Positions 46,717 through 55,439 of a stretch of DNA of 64,000 nt are shown piece after piece. Both the position numbers and the translations under genes were made by a program. This stretch comes from Oscillospiraceae bacterium (GTDB taxonomy: Bacteria; Bacillota; Clostridia; Oscillospirales; QAMX01): contig SVLW01000009.1 of NCBI GenBank assembly GCA_015067705.1, forward strand, positions 1 through 64,000, in the 5' to 3' direction. The stretch's first letter is position 1. Each line of letters begins with the position of its first letter. Under the pieces are notes generated by a model. It did no database searches. It had not been told where the DNA came from and saw nothing but the letters and a program-made list of their open reading frames with translations.

Positions 46717-47556
46717 CTAGGTGACAAGGCCCAGGCGTTCGAGTTTTCGGAGGTGCTCGCGGCCGGTGGTCATGAGATAAATGCGGGTGGTTTCGATGCT
46801 GCTGTGGCCCAGAATATCCGCCAGTTTGGCGATGTCCTTTTCCATAGCATAGAAGGTGCGGGCGAAGAGCTTTCGCAGGTTATGCGGGAATACTTTGGCG
46901 GGATTCACGCCGGCCAGACCGCAGAGGGACTTCATCTGGCGCCAGACGGTGCTGCGGTCCAGGGGCTTTCCGCCCCGGGTGAGGAAGATGGGCCCCGCCG
47001 CGATGCCCCGCGACGCGGCAAAGCGCAGCAGTTTTTTCCGCAGCGCCCCGGGGATCAGGATGGTGCGGATCTTGCCCTTGCAGTGGATCGTCACCTCGCT
47101 TTGGCGCACCGCCTCCGCGGTGAAGTGCCGCAGCTCCGACACGCGGATGCCGGTGGCGCAGATGGTCTCGATCACGAGGTGCAGCTGCGGCCGGTTCTGC
47201 GCCGCCGTGAGCAGCCGCAGGTATTCCTCCCGGGAGAGCTCCTGCTCCGCCGCGGAATAGGTCTGCCGCTGGACGCGGATGGTCTTCACCCGGCAGTCCG
47301 ACCGCCCCAGAAACTCCAGAAAGCGATTCAGGGACACCAGCATGGAATTGATGGTGCGCACCGCATAGCCCCGGCCCTCCAGATACTGCTTCCACGCGAT
47401 GGCGATCTCCCGGCTTACGGGCCGATCCGCCGCGAACTGCGCGAAGCACGCCATGTCCCGCAGGTATTTCTCCACCGTTGCGCGGCTCTTTTCCTCTTTC
47501 CACAAATACGCCCGAAATGCAGCCAGATGCCGCCGCGTCACGCTCACTCTTTTCAA
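46717..47556 (-). CDS. tyrosine recombinase/integrase (XerC/D-like), TTG start
   Basis: 'ATGIRVSELRHF', 'HNLRKLFARTF', 'LGHSSIETTRIYLM' catalytic boxes. Confidence 0.92.
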   Translation of the reverse strand: MKRVSVTRRHLAAFRAYLWKEEKSRATVEKYLRDMACFAQFAADRPVSREIAIAWKQYLEGRGYAVRTINSMLVSLNRFLEFLGRSDCRVKTIRVQRQTYSAAEQELSREEYLRLLTAAQNRPQLHLVIETICATGIRVSELRHFTAEAVRQSEVTIHCKGKIRTILIPGALRKKLLRFAASRGIAAGPIFLTRGGKPLDRSTVWRQMKSLCGLAGVNPAKVFPHNLRKLFARTFYAMEKDIAKLADILGHSSIETTRIYLMTTGREHLRKLERLGLVT

Positions 47557-47636
47557 GACAGGACCCCCTATCGATACGATCTTTTCTTTAATCTACCACA
47601 TTTCCGTCCCAAATATCCGCCGGGCGGCGGGCATGA

Positions 47637-47684
47637 AAAAAACCACAGACGATTGCACGGGCAATCGGTCTGTGGTTTTTGGTT
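47637..47684. terminator. intrinsic terminator downstream of P-type ATPase-like gene
   Basis: AAAAACCACAGACGATTGC...GCAATCGGTCTGTGGTTTTT. Confidence 0.85.
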
Positions 47685-47696
47685 TTAGAATGGGGG

Positions 47697-50600
47697 TTAT
47701 TTTTTGGAGTCGGGTTCGGGTTCAGTGGGCTCTTCCGGTTCGACGGGCTCTTCCGGCTCGGCGGGTTCTTCGGATTCGATGGGATCTTCGGATTCGATGG
47801 GCTCTTCCGGCTCGGCGGGCTCTTCCGGCTCTTCTGCCTCTTCCGGTTCCTCAGTGTCCTCCGTTTCTCCGAATTCTTCCAGCAGGGCGGCGAGTTCGGC
47901 GTCCTCCTCTACCGGGGCGGGGAGATCCGGGAGATCCATGGACAGCTGGCCTTCCGGTTCGGTGTCCTCCGGTTCCGACGGTTCGGGCAGTTCCTCCACC
48001 GCTTCCAGTTCCTCAACAAACGTCTCCAGAACCGTCTCCATTTCTTCCATGACGGTCTCCATCTCTTCGGCGGGCACCTCAATAGGTTCGGGCTCTGCCG
48101 GGGTTTCGGGTTCCGTGGGTTCCTCGGGTTCTTCGGATTCTTCGACGGGTTCTGTCTCTGCCGGTTCTTCGGAATCCTCGACTACTTCGACTTCCTCGAT
48201 TTTCTCTGCTTCCTCGACGGGTTCTGCCTCTGCCGGGGATTCGGCGGGGAGCTGGTCTTCGTCGGTGGCTTCTACGATTTCGCCGGGGACGGTGTCCTCC
48301 TCGGGAACAGGGGGCAGGGCGGGCAGCGGGACAGTGGCGTCGGGATCGGGGGCCGCGGATTCCGCCGCGTCTTCGGCGGCGTCCTCGGACGTCTCCTGGT
48401 CCACGGATTCTTCCTCGGACTCTTCGGATTCCTCCGGTTCGTCATCGCCGTGCTTCCGGCGTTTTTTCTTCTTTTCCGGTTCCTCTTCTTCCTGAGTGGG
48501 GTCGTCGCCCTCAAAGCGGTCGAAGATGCGCTGGACCACGCTGCCGCTGCGGCGATCCTCGGTGACGATCTCCCGCTCGGGAATGTTTTTCGCCAGCATG
48601 GGGCGCAGGACGGTCTTATACACCTCGCTCCACACGAAGGACAGCACCGCGATGCCCAGGGCGATGAGCCAGTTCACGAGATCCAGGTCGGTGACGGCAA
48701 AGATGGGATGGAGCGCCGGGACATGGACCGCAAGGAGCAGGAGGGCCACGGCGGAAAGCGTGATGAGATTCAGGCCGCGATTACGCAGGAGACCCATGCG
48801 CAGTGCGCCGGTGCGCTCCGAGCGGCCGGAATGGGCAAAGGCCAGAATCGTCAGGGTCATGGCGGCGAAAAGGCCCGTGTGGGCGGCATCGGCGGCAGCC
48901 TCAGTGGTGAGGCCCGCGGCGATGCCCCGGGATTCCATGAGGAAATACCCGGCCACGGAAAGCACCACGGCGGGCAGCGCCGTGAGCAGGGCGGAGAGCA
49001 CCGTCATACGGCCAAAGGCCGGAGTGTTTGGATGCTGGGGCGGGCGGCGCATAATATCCCGCTCCGTGGGTTCGCTGCGGAGCGCGAAGGCCGGGAGCGT
49101 GGAGAGCAGGAGGCCCAGCCACAGGGGATGCAGCATGGGCAGATGCACCGCAGGCGTGGAGACCAGGAGGGCAAACACCGTCAGGAACAGGAAGGCCATG
49201 GCGGTGAAGAGCGTGCCGCAGTGGGCGCGCAGGGCGGCGAATTTGCGCCGGCCCTCCTCAATGGCATGGATGATATCGGCATAGCCCGCGTCCTCTAAAA
49301 TCACGTCTGCGCTGTCGCGGGTGAGTTCGGAGGCACCGGCGCCCACGGATACGCCCACGTCGGCGGCCAGAAGTGCCGCCGCGTCAGAAGCGCGGGTGCC
49401 CGTGACGGCGACGCGGCCGCCCAGGGCCTTCAGGGCGGTGACGATGGCGCGTTTCTCGCCGGGGGCAATGCGGGCGGCAATGCGGGTAGAGCGCATCTTG
49501 CGGCAGAGCTCTTCGAGCTCCAGATCGGCCAGGGCGCCGCCCTCTAAAATCTCGCCGGAGACGCCCATGGAGAGGGCCAGATCCGCCGCCGTGGCGGGAT
49601 CGTCGCCGGTGACGATGACAGTACGGATGCCCGCCGCCGCGCAGAGATTAAAGGCGGAGACCGCCTGGGGCGAGGCGGGATTTGAAAGGCCCACAAGGCC
49701 CGCGAAGATGAAGTCCTGTTCAATGATATCGGCAAAGAGAGGACTGGGCAGTTCCGGGAATTCCCGATAGGCCACAGCCAGCACGCGGAGTCCCTGCTCC
49801 GTCATGCGGCGGGCCACATCGGCGATCTGGTCCCGGGTGTGTTCCTTCAGAAGATGGGGCGTGCCGCCGATATCCACGGCGGAGATGCGGGCGATGACCT
49901 CGTCCGGCGCGCCCTTCATATAGGCCACGGCCTGACGGCCGCGCTTATGAATGGTGGTCATGCGGCGGCGTTCCGGCTCGAAGGGGAATTCCGCCACCCG
50001 GGGGAACATGGTCAGCATATCGCTGCGGCGGAGTCCCGCCTTGGCGGCCATGGTGACCAGCGCCGCCTCCGTGGGGTCGCCAAGCGGCTCCCAGCGGCCG
50101 AGATTTTCTGCAATATCGGAGTCGCCGCAGAGGGCGCCGCCGATGAGAGTCAGGGCAAGGGACCGGTCGCGGCTCACGTCAATGTCCTGGCCGCTGCCGT
50201 CTAAGAATCTGCCATCGGGGGCATAGCCACGGCCGCGCACGTCGATGAGCCGGCCGCCGGTCCAGACGGTGGCGGCGGTCATGTCGCCGGCGGCGATGAC
50301 GCCGGTTTTCTGGGCCAGCACGGTATCAATGCCCGTCAGGCGATCCATGGCGTCTAAAGACCGCACCACCACGCCGGAGAGGGCCAGTTTTCGGATACTT
50401 GCGGCGGAGAGGGCCGCCTCGGTAAGTGCCAGACTGGAGGGAATGGCGGAGACCGCGAGAACCGCGGCGAGGAGGATGGAATCCGTGAGATGCTCCACAC
50501 TGATGGACTGGACCAGGAGGCTGGTCACGAGGATGATGACGGCGGAGGCAATGCCGATGCCGGCGGCCCGCTTATTCTGGCGGGCGATGATGCGGTTAAG

Positions 50601-51293
50601 CGTGCTGCGGCGCTCATGCTCATAGGGGGAGCGCACGGCATAGGGGGCGGCGATCTGTTCGCCGGTGGCCACCACGATGGCCCGGCCGGAGCCGGAGCGC
50701 ACCACCGTGCCGGTATAGCACATATTCTCGCACTCAGAGAGCTCCCGGCCCTCTTCGATCAATACTTCCGCGTCCTTGGGGGCGGCCATGAAGCCGCCGG
50801 GGAGAATGCTCTCGTCCACGACGAGGCCGATCGACTCAATCAGGCGCAGATCCGCGCCGATGATATCGCCGGAGCGAAGCTGGACCAGGTCGCCGGGCAC
50901 CAGGGTGCGAGTGTCCTGGATGGCGGGGGTGCCGCCCCGCACCACGGTGGTCATGGGGGCGGTGACGACGGCGATGGAATTTAAGACCCGGCGCACCCGG
51001 GCAAAGGCCCAGAGGCGGAGTAAGGTCGTAAGAATGGCCGCGCCGCCGGAGACGGCCGCGGGGATGTAGGCCTTTTCCATGAGGCACAGAAGTGCCGCCG
51101 CCAGAAGGATCACCGCGGAGAGCAGCACGCCGCCCAGGCCCCCGGAGGGCGCCTGGCGTTCCCGTTCCATGGTGGTGATATTTTTTCCGTATTTTTCTGT
51201 GCGTTTCTCCGCTTCCTTTGCGGATAAACCGGTGGTGCCGTCGGTGTCGAGCGCAGAGAGCACCTGATCAATGGTCATATCCTGCCATGCCAT
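47697..51293 (-). CDS. P-type ATPase-like protein with degenerate catalytic motifs and long acidic Pro/Glu-rich C-terminal tail
   Basis: P-type architecture (cation-ATPase N-terminus, 'YMKGAPDEVI', 'TVIVTGDDPATAADLALSMGV') but 'LAQKTGVIAAGDM' in place of DKTGTLTxxxM. Confidence 0.85.
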   Translation of the reverse strand: MAWQDMTIDQVLSALDTDGTTGLSAKEAEKRTEKYGKNITTMERERQAPSGGLGGVLLSAVILLAAALLCLMEKAYIPAAVSGGAAILTTLLRLWAFARVRRVLNSIAVVTAPMTTVVRGGTPAIQDTRTLVPGDLVQLRSGDIIGADLRLIESIGLVVDESILPGGFMAAPKDAEVLIEEGRELSECENMCYTGTVVRSGSGRAIVVATGEQIAAPYAVRSPYEHERRSTLNRIIARQNKRAAGIGIASAVIILVTSLLVQSISVEHLTDSILLAAVLAVSAIPSSLALTEAALSAASIRKLALSGVVVRSLDAMDRLTGIDTVLAQKTGVIAAGDMTAATVWTGGRLIDVRGRGYAPDGRFLDGSGQDIDVSRDRSLALTLIGGALCGDSDIAENLGRWEPLGDPTEAALVTMAAKAGLRRSDMLTMFPRVAEFPFEPERRRMTTIHKRGRQAVAYMKGAPDEVIARISAVDIGGTPHLLKEHTRDQIADVARRMTEQGLRVLAVAYREFPELPSPLFADIIEQDFIFAGLVGLSNPASPQAVSAFNLCAAAGIRTVIVTGDDPATAADLALSMGVSGEILEGGALADLELEELCRKMRSTRIAARIAPGEKRAIVTALKALGGRVAVTGTRASDAAALLAADVGVSVGAGASELTRDSADVILEDAGYADIIHAIEEGRRKFAALRAHCGTLFTAMAFLFLTVFALLVSTPAVHLPMLHPLWLGLLLSTLPAFALRSEPTERDIMRRPPQHPNTPAFGRMTVLSALLTALPAVVLSVAGYFLMESRGIAAGLTTEAAADAAHTGLFAAMTLTILAFAHSGRSERTGALRMGLLRNRGLNLITLSAVALLLLAVHVPALHPIFAVTDLDLVNWLIALGIAVLSFVWSEVYKTVLRPMLAKNIPEREIVTEDRRSGSVVQRIFDRFEGDDPTQEEEEPEKKKKRRKHGDDEPEESEESEEESVDQETSEDAAEDAAESAAPDPDATVPLPALPPVPEEDTVPGEIVEATDEDQLPAESPAEAEPVEEAEKIEEVEVVEDSEEPAETEPVEESEEPEEPTEPETPAEPEPIEVPAEEMETVMEEMETVLETFVEELEAVEELPEPSEPEDTEPEGQLSMDLPDLPAPVEEDAELAALLEEFGETEDTEEPEEAEEPEEPAEPEEPIESEDPIESEEPAEPEEPVEPEEPTEPEPDSKK

Positions 51294-51513
51294 ATCGAAT
51301 TCCTCCCACCGCCGGACGTGCCGGCAGGTTCTCAAAAAAGTCCCGAAAAAGCCCCGCCGCAGCCGCGGCAAAAAAGGGCATAGTTGCGCTATTATTACAT
51401 TTTTATGATACCATAAAAAATTTCTCATTTCAAACTTTTTTCCGGGGAATTTTTGTGATATACTGAAGACCAAGAGAAACCGCATGTATGCGAAACAGTA
51501 AGGAGAGAGAATC

Positions 51514-52692
51514 ATGGATCCCACCATTCTGAAACGCCCCATTGAGGAACTGACGCAGGTATCCTTCCACTGTGACTGCGGCCACGATCACGCGATCAAG
51601 ATCGGCCGTCTCTTAGTAGGTTCCGGCGTGTCTGACCGGGTGGCCGAGACGGCAGAACCCTATAAAGCCAGCCGCATCCTCATAGTCGCCGACGTGAACA
51701 CCTATGCCGTCCTGGGCGAAAAGGTCTATCTGCAGTTAAAGGACGCGGGCTTTGCCGTGGACGCCTATGTATTCCCGGATCATCATCTCCATCCGGACGC
51801 TGCGGCGCTAGGCCGGCTCTTTATTGAAGCATCCGACGAGACCAAGAACTACGGCCTCCTCATCGCCGTGGGCTCCGGCGTTTTGAACGACACCACCCGC
51901 ATGGTCAGCGGACGTCTGGGTCTGCCGTACTTCATTGTGGGCACTGCCCCGTCCATGGACGGCTATGCAGGCTCCTCCTCCCCCATTGTGTGCCGGAATA
52001 CCAAGATGAGCTTCTATTCCCACTACGCCGACGCCATTATCGCGGACACCGACGTGATGGCCGCGGCACCCACCAAGATGATCGCCGCGGGCTTTGGCGA
52101 CGTCTTGGGCAAGTATACGGCGCTTGCCGACTGGGTTTTGGGCGAGAGCCTCAAGGGCGAATACCGCTGCGCGGCCATTGCGGACTTTATGCAGGGTGCC
52201 CTGGACACCTGCGCCGCGTCTGCGGAGGGTGTTGCGAACCGTGACCCGAATGCCATCGGCAAGCTTGTGGAAGCACTGATCCTCTCCGGCATGGCCATGG
52301 GCCTTGCGGGCGTCACCCGTCCGGCCTCCGGATGCGAGCATCACATCGCCCATTACTGCGACATTGACGCCGTGGCAAACGGCGTGGACTATCCCCTCCA
52401 TGGCGCCACCGTGGGCGTGGCCGAGATCGCCATGCTGCGCTTCTATGAGCTGGCGCGCCGCGACGGCCTGACGGACATTGAGACCCCGTCTGTGGCCGAA
52501 GTGAAGCGCCTGATGCAGATGGTGCAGGCGCCCGTCACGCCCGCCGAGATCGGTATCTCCGAGGAGCTGTGGCGGAGAGCCATTCTGGAGGCCATGCATC
52601 TGCGTCCCCAGTATTCCATGCTGAAGCACGTGGCGGCAGCAGGAAAACTGGAGGAATACACGAATCTTGTCATCGAGGAAATGTGCCATTGA
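51514..52692 (+). CDS. araM: sn-glycerol-1-phosphate dehydrogenase (AraM/EgsA-like)
   Basis: 'GLLIAVGSGVLNDTTRMVSGRLGLPYFIVGTAPSMDGYAGSSSPI'; 'SGCEHHIAHYCD'. Confidence 0.9.
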   Translation: MDPTILKRPIEELTQVSFHCDCGHDHAIKIGRLLVGSGVSDRVAETAEPYKASRILIVADVNTYAVLGEKVYLQLKDAGFAVDAYVFPDHHLHPDAAALGRLFIEASDETKNYGLLIAVGSGVLNDTTRMVSGRLGLPYFIVGTAPSMDGYAGSSSPIVCRNTKMSFYSHYADAIIADTDVMAAAPTKMIAAGFGDVLGKYTALADWVLGESLKGEYRCAAIADFMQGALDTCAASAEGVANRDPNAIGKLVEALILSGMAMGLAGVTRPASGCEHHIAHYCDIDAVANGVDYPLHGATVGVAEIAMLRFYELARRDGLTDIETPSVAEVKRLMQMVQAPVTPAEIGISEELWRRAILEAMHLRPQYSMLKHVAAAGKLEEYTNLVIEEMCH

Positions 52693-53801
52693 ATACCTAT
52701 GAATTTGTTGCGCCGTGTCTGATCGGCGTAGAGAGCATTGCCGCCGGCGAGTTCCGTCGCCTGGGCTTTGAAAACGTCCACTGTGAGGACGGCCGCGTGA
52801 TCTTTTCCGGCGACGACCGGACGCTGGCGCTGGCCAATATTGCCTCCCGCTATACGGAGCGGATCCTGATCCGTCTGGGTTCCTTCCCGGCCACGGATTT
52901 TGACCGGCTTTATGACGGCGTGCGGGCCATTCCGTGGGAGGAGTATATCGCCCCCGGCGCGGCCTTCCCCGTAAAGGGCTACAGCCTGAAGAGCCAGCTC
53001 ACCAGTATCCCCGCGTGCCAGCGAATCATCAAGAAGGCGGCGGCAGACCGCCTGATGCAGCGCCGCCGCACCACCTGGCTTGATGAAAGCGGCACGTCTG
53101 TGCAGATCCAGTTTGCCATCATCCGCGACCGGGCGGATATCATGATCGACACCACCGGCGCGCCCCTTTATAAGCGGGGTTGGCGCATCGACGGCGGCAC
53201 GGCCCCCATCCGGGAGACCCTGGCCGCCAGCATGGTGGATCTCTCCCGCTTCCGCGGCGATATGCATTTCTTAGATCCCATGTGCGGCAGCGGCACCATC
53301 GCCATCGAGGCCGCCCTGAAGGCCAGACGGAAAGCCCCCGGTGTGGCCCGTCACTTTGACGCGGAGCGCTATGACTTTGTGGACCGCGCGGTCTGGGCCG
53401 CCGCCCGGGACGAGGCGAGAGCCGGGGAGATGCCCTCCCCCGCCACCATCGAGGCCAGCGATATCGACGCCTCCGCCATTCGCCGGGCCGAGGCCAATGC
53501 CCGCCGGGCAGGCGTTGCGGACATGATCCGCTTCTCCGTCCAGGACGTGACAAAGCGCGACCTTTCCGCCTATCAGGGCGTCATCGTCACAAATCCGCCC
53601 TATGGCGAGCGTCTGGGCGATCTGGACGCCGCCCACGCGGTGTACCGCGGCATGGGCCGCATGATGGGCGACCTCTCCGGCAAGAACGTCTACGTCATCA
53701 CCCCCGACCCCGAATTCGAAAAATTCTTCGGCCACCGTGCCAGCCGCAAACGCTGGCTCTATAACGGCATGATCAAGTGCAGCCTTTATATGTATTATTA
53801 A
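52689..53801 (+). CDS. THUMP-domain class I SAM-dependent RNA methyltransferase (RlmL/RlmK-like), TTG start
   Basis: TTGA overlap with upstream stop; 'FLDPMCGSGTIAIEAAL', 'VTNPPYGERLGD'. Confidence 0.9.
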   Translation: MNTYEFVAPCLIGVESIAAGEFRRLGFENVHCEDGRVIFSGDDRTLALANIASRYTERILIRLGSFPATDFDRLYDGVRAIPWEEYIAPGAAFPVKGYSLKSQLTSIPACQRIIKKAAADRLMQRRRTTWLDESGTSVQIQFAIIRDRADIMIDTTGAPLYKRGWRIDGGTAPIRETLAASMVDLSRFRGDMHFLDPMCGSGTIAIEAALKARRKAPGVARHFDAERYDFVDRAVWAAARDEARAGEMPSPATIEASDIDASAIRRAEANARRAGVADMIRFSVQDVTKRDLSAYQGVIVTNPPYGERLGDLDAAHAVYRGMGRMMGDLSGKNVYVITPDPEFEKFFGHRASRKRWLYNGMIKCSLYMYY

Positions 53802-53837
53802 AAAAGAGAGCCCGAAAGGGCTCTTTTTTAATAATAC
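53792..53837 (+). terminator. palindromic terminator spanning the CDS stop codon
   Basis: GTATTATTAAAAAAGAGAGCCC GAAA GGGCTCTTTTTTAATAATAC. Confidence 0.85.
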
Positions 53838-54018
53838 GAGTGGACAGTTGATAGTGGACAGTGGACAGTGAAGGAGTCGGGTAACGCCCGACCGATTCAA
53901 ATCTGCCGCATAGCAAAGGCTTCCTTATGATAAGGAAGCCTTGTTTGTTTTCTATGGATTTCAAATTGTCGGCGCAGCCGACACCACAACTGTCAACTGT
54001 CCACTGTCAACTTTCAAC
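53838..54018. repeat. heptamer-array element L10
   Basis: (GAGTGGA CAGTTGA TAGTGGA CAGTGGA) and (AACTGTC AACTGTC CACTGTC AACTTTC) arms around GTCGGG and GTCGGC hairpins. Confidence 0.8.
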
Positions 54019-54895
54019 TACCTCCGCCTTCCTCCCGCAGCACTGCTTTTACCACCCATCTGGTGGCGTGGCCGTTGCCGGTGCAGGTGGAGAGGGTGAG
54101 GATGTGATCGTCTGTGGTGGGGGTGATGCCGGTGTCGTGGTCGCTTTCGGTGATGCAGTAATCGAGGAAGGCCTGGCGGTCGACATCGTCCGCGAAGCGG
54201 CGCTGGTAAGTGCTGCCGGTGGTGACACTGGCCTCATAGACGGAGAAAATGTCATAGATATGCACGCCGCTGTCGTCGGCAATATAAATAGAGGGATTTT
54301 CTGCAAGGAAGTCAGCGTCCTGATAGCGGGACAGGCGGCCGAACATGGCGCCGTTCTGCATCCGGTGGCCGTAGATGATGGTGTGGAAATCGGAGAGGTC
54401 GCCGGACACGCGATAGTCGAGATAAATGGCGCCCTGGGCGTTTTTCGCGCCCGTCCAGTCGTGGCCCAGATAATACTCGTTATCGTCGGTCTGCATCAGG
54501 GGATGGGACACCTCCGCGCCGGGGATCAGGATCCATCCGCGCACTTCCGCGTTCGACTCCCGCAGGGCGGCGAGATCGATCTCCCGCAGGGACTCCGCAT
54601 GGGGGTCCACCGGTTCGGGCTCCGGCTCCGGAATGGGTTCAGGCTCGGGCTCCGGTTCCGGCTCAGGCTTGGATTCCGGTTCCGGGGTGAGTTCGGGCAC
54701 AGGCTCCGGTTCCGGTTCGGGGACAGGCTCTGCCGGGACGGATTCCGTATCGGGCAGGCCGGCGGCCTCCAGCGCGGCGGCATGGCTGTCCGCGCTTTTT
54801 CTGGCGTCGATGGCCAGCGCGATCCAGCGAATGCTGCTGCCTAAAAACACCACCGCCAGGCAGATCGTCAGTATCAGTCTCAGCTTTTGCTTCAT
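54014..54895 (-). CDS. class B sortase with PEPEPE-rich stalk
   Basis: N-terminal TM, 'TIIYGHRMQNGAMFGRL', catalytic 'TLSTCTGNGHATRWVV'. Confidence 0.9.
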   Translation of the reverse strand: MKQKLRLILTICLAVVFLGSSIRWIALAIDARKSADSHAAALEAAGLPDTESVPAEPVPEPEPEPVPELTPEPESKPEPEPEPEPEPIPEPEPEPVDPHAESLREIDLAALRESNAEVRGWILIPGAEVSHPLMQTDDNEYYLGHDWTGAKNAQGAIYLDYRVSGDLSDFHTIIYGHRMQNGAMFGRLSRYQDADFLAENPSIYIADDSGVHIYDIFSVYEASVTTGSTYQRRFADDVDRQAFLDYCITESDHDTGITPTTDDHILTLSTCTGNGHATRWVVKAVLREEGGGS

Positions 54896-54915
54896 GGTCC
54901 TCTCCTTTTGGATCG

Positions 54916-55338
54916 TTATGCCACCACTTCCCCGCGCAGGGCGCTGTCCAACAGGTAAACCAGCTCCAACACGCTGCGGAAGCCCTCTGCCCGTCCTTCC
55001 TCCACCCAGGTGATCATCCCCTGCCAGCTGGCGTGCTGGCGGAAGAGGATCTGGATCTGAAAGGTCATGCGCGCGCCCCGGGGCAGTTTTGCGGGGGCCG
55101 TGCTGTTCTCCGCGGTCTTTTTCGCCGGGGCGAAGTTCCGGGTCTCCTGATAGGACTGGGGGAAGCCCATGTCGTCAAGAAGCGCCTCCATCGTCAGCAG
55201 AAACTGACTCAGGCTGCGGAACGCCGCGCCGTCCTCCCGCAGAGGATGATAGACCCGGCCGGAAAGCACGCCATCGTCATAGGAATCCACGCAGATCGTT
55301 GTCGTTCGGAACTGATTCTCCCACATATGTTCTTTCAT
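54916..55338 (-). CDS. hypothetical protein in sortase/adhesin cluster
   Basis: ~140 aa ORF with plausible start, between sortase and adhesin genes, same strand. Confidence 0.6.
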   Translation of the reverse strand: MKEHMWENQFRTTTICVDSYDDGVLSGRVYHPLREDGAAFRSLSQFLLTMEALLDDMGFPQSYQETRNFAPAKKTAENSTAPAKLPRGARMTFQIQILFRQHASWQGMITWVEEGRAEGFRSVLELVYLLDSALRGEVVA

Positions 55339-55439
55339 ATCGTTCCTCCAACAAGTCGTGAGATACAAAGCGGGGCCGGATTCGAAATGGATCCGGCCCC
55401 GTTTTTTGGGTCATGAACAAGTGATTTCTGCCGGTTTTT

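Noticed and set aside
47679-49298. 539-aa plus-strand ORF and the Ser/Gly-rich 47704-48495 ORF
   Set aside because: Antisense to the Glu/Pro repeat tail of the P-type ATPase-like gene; low-complexity by-product
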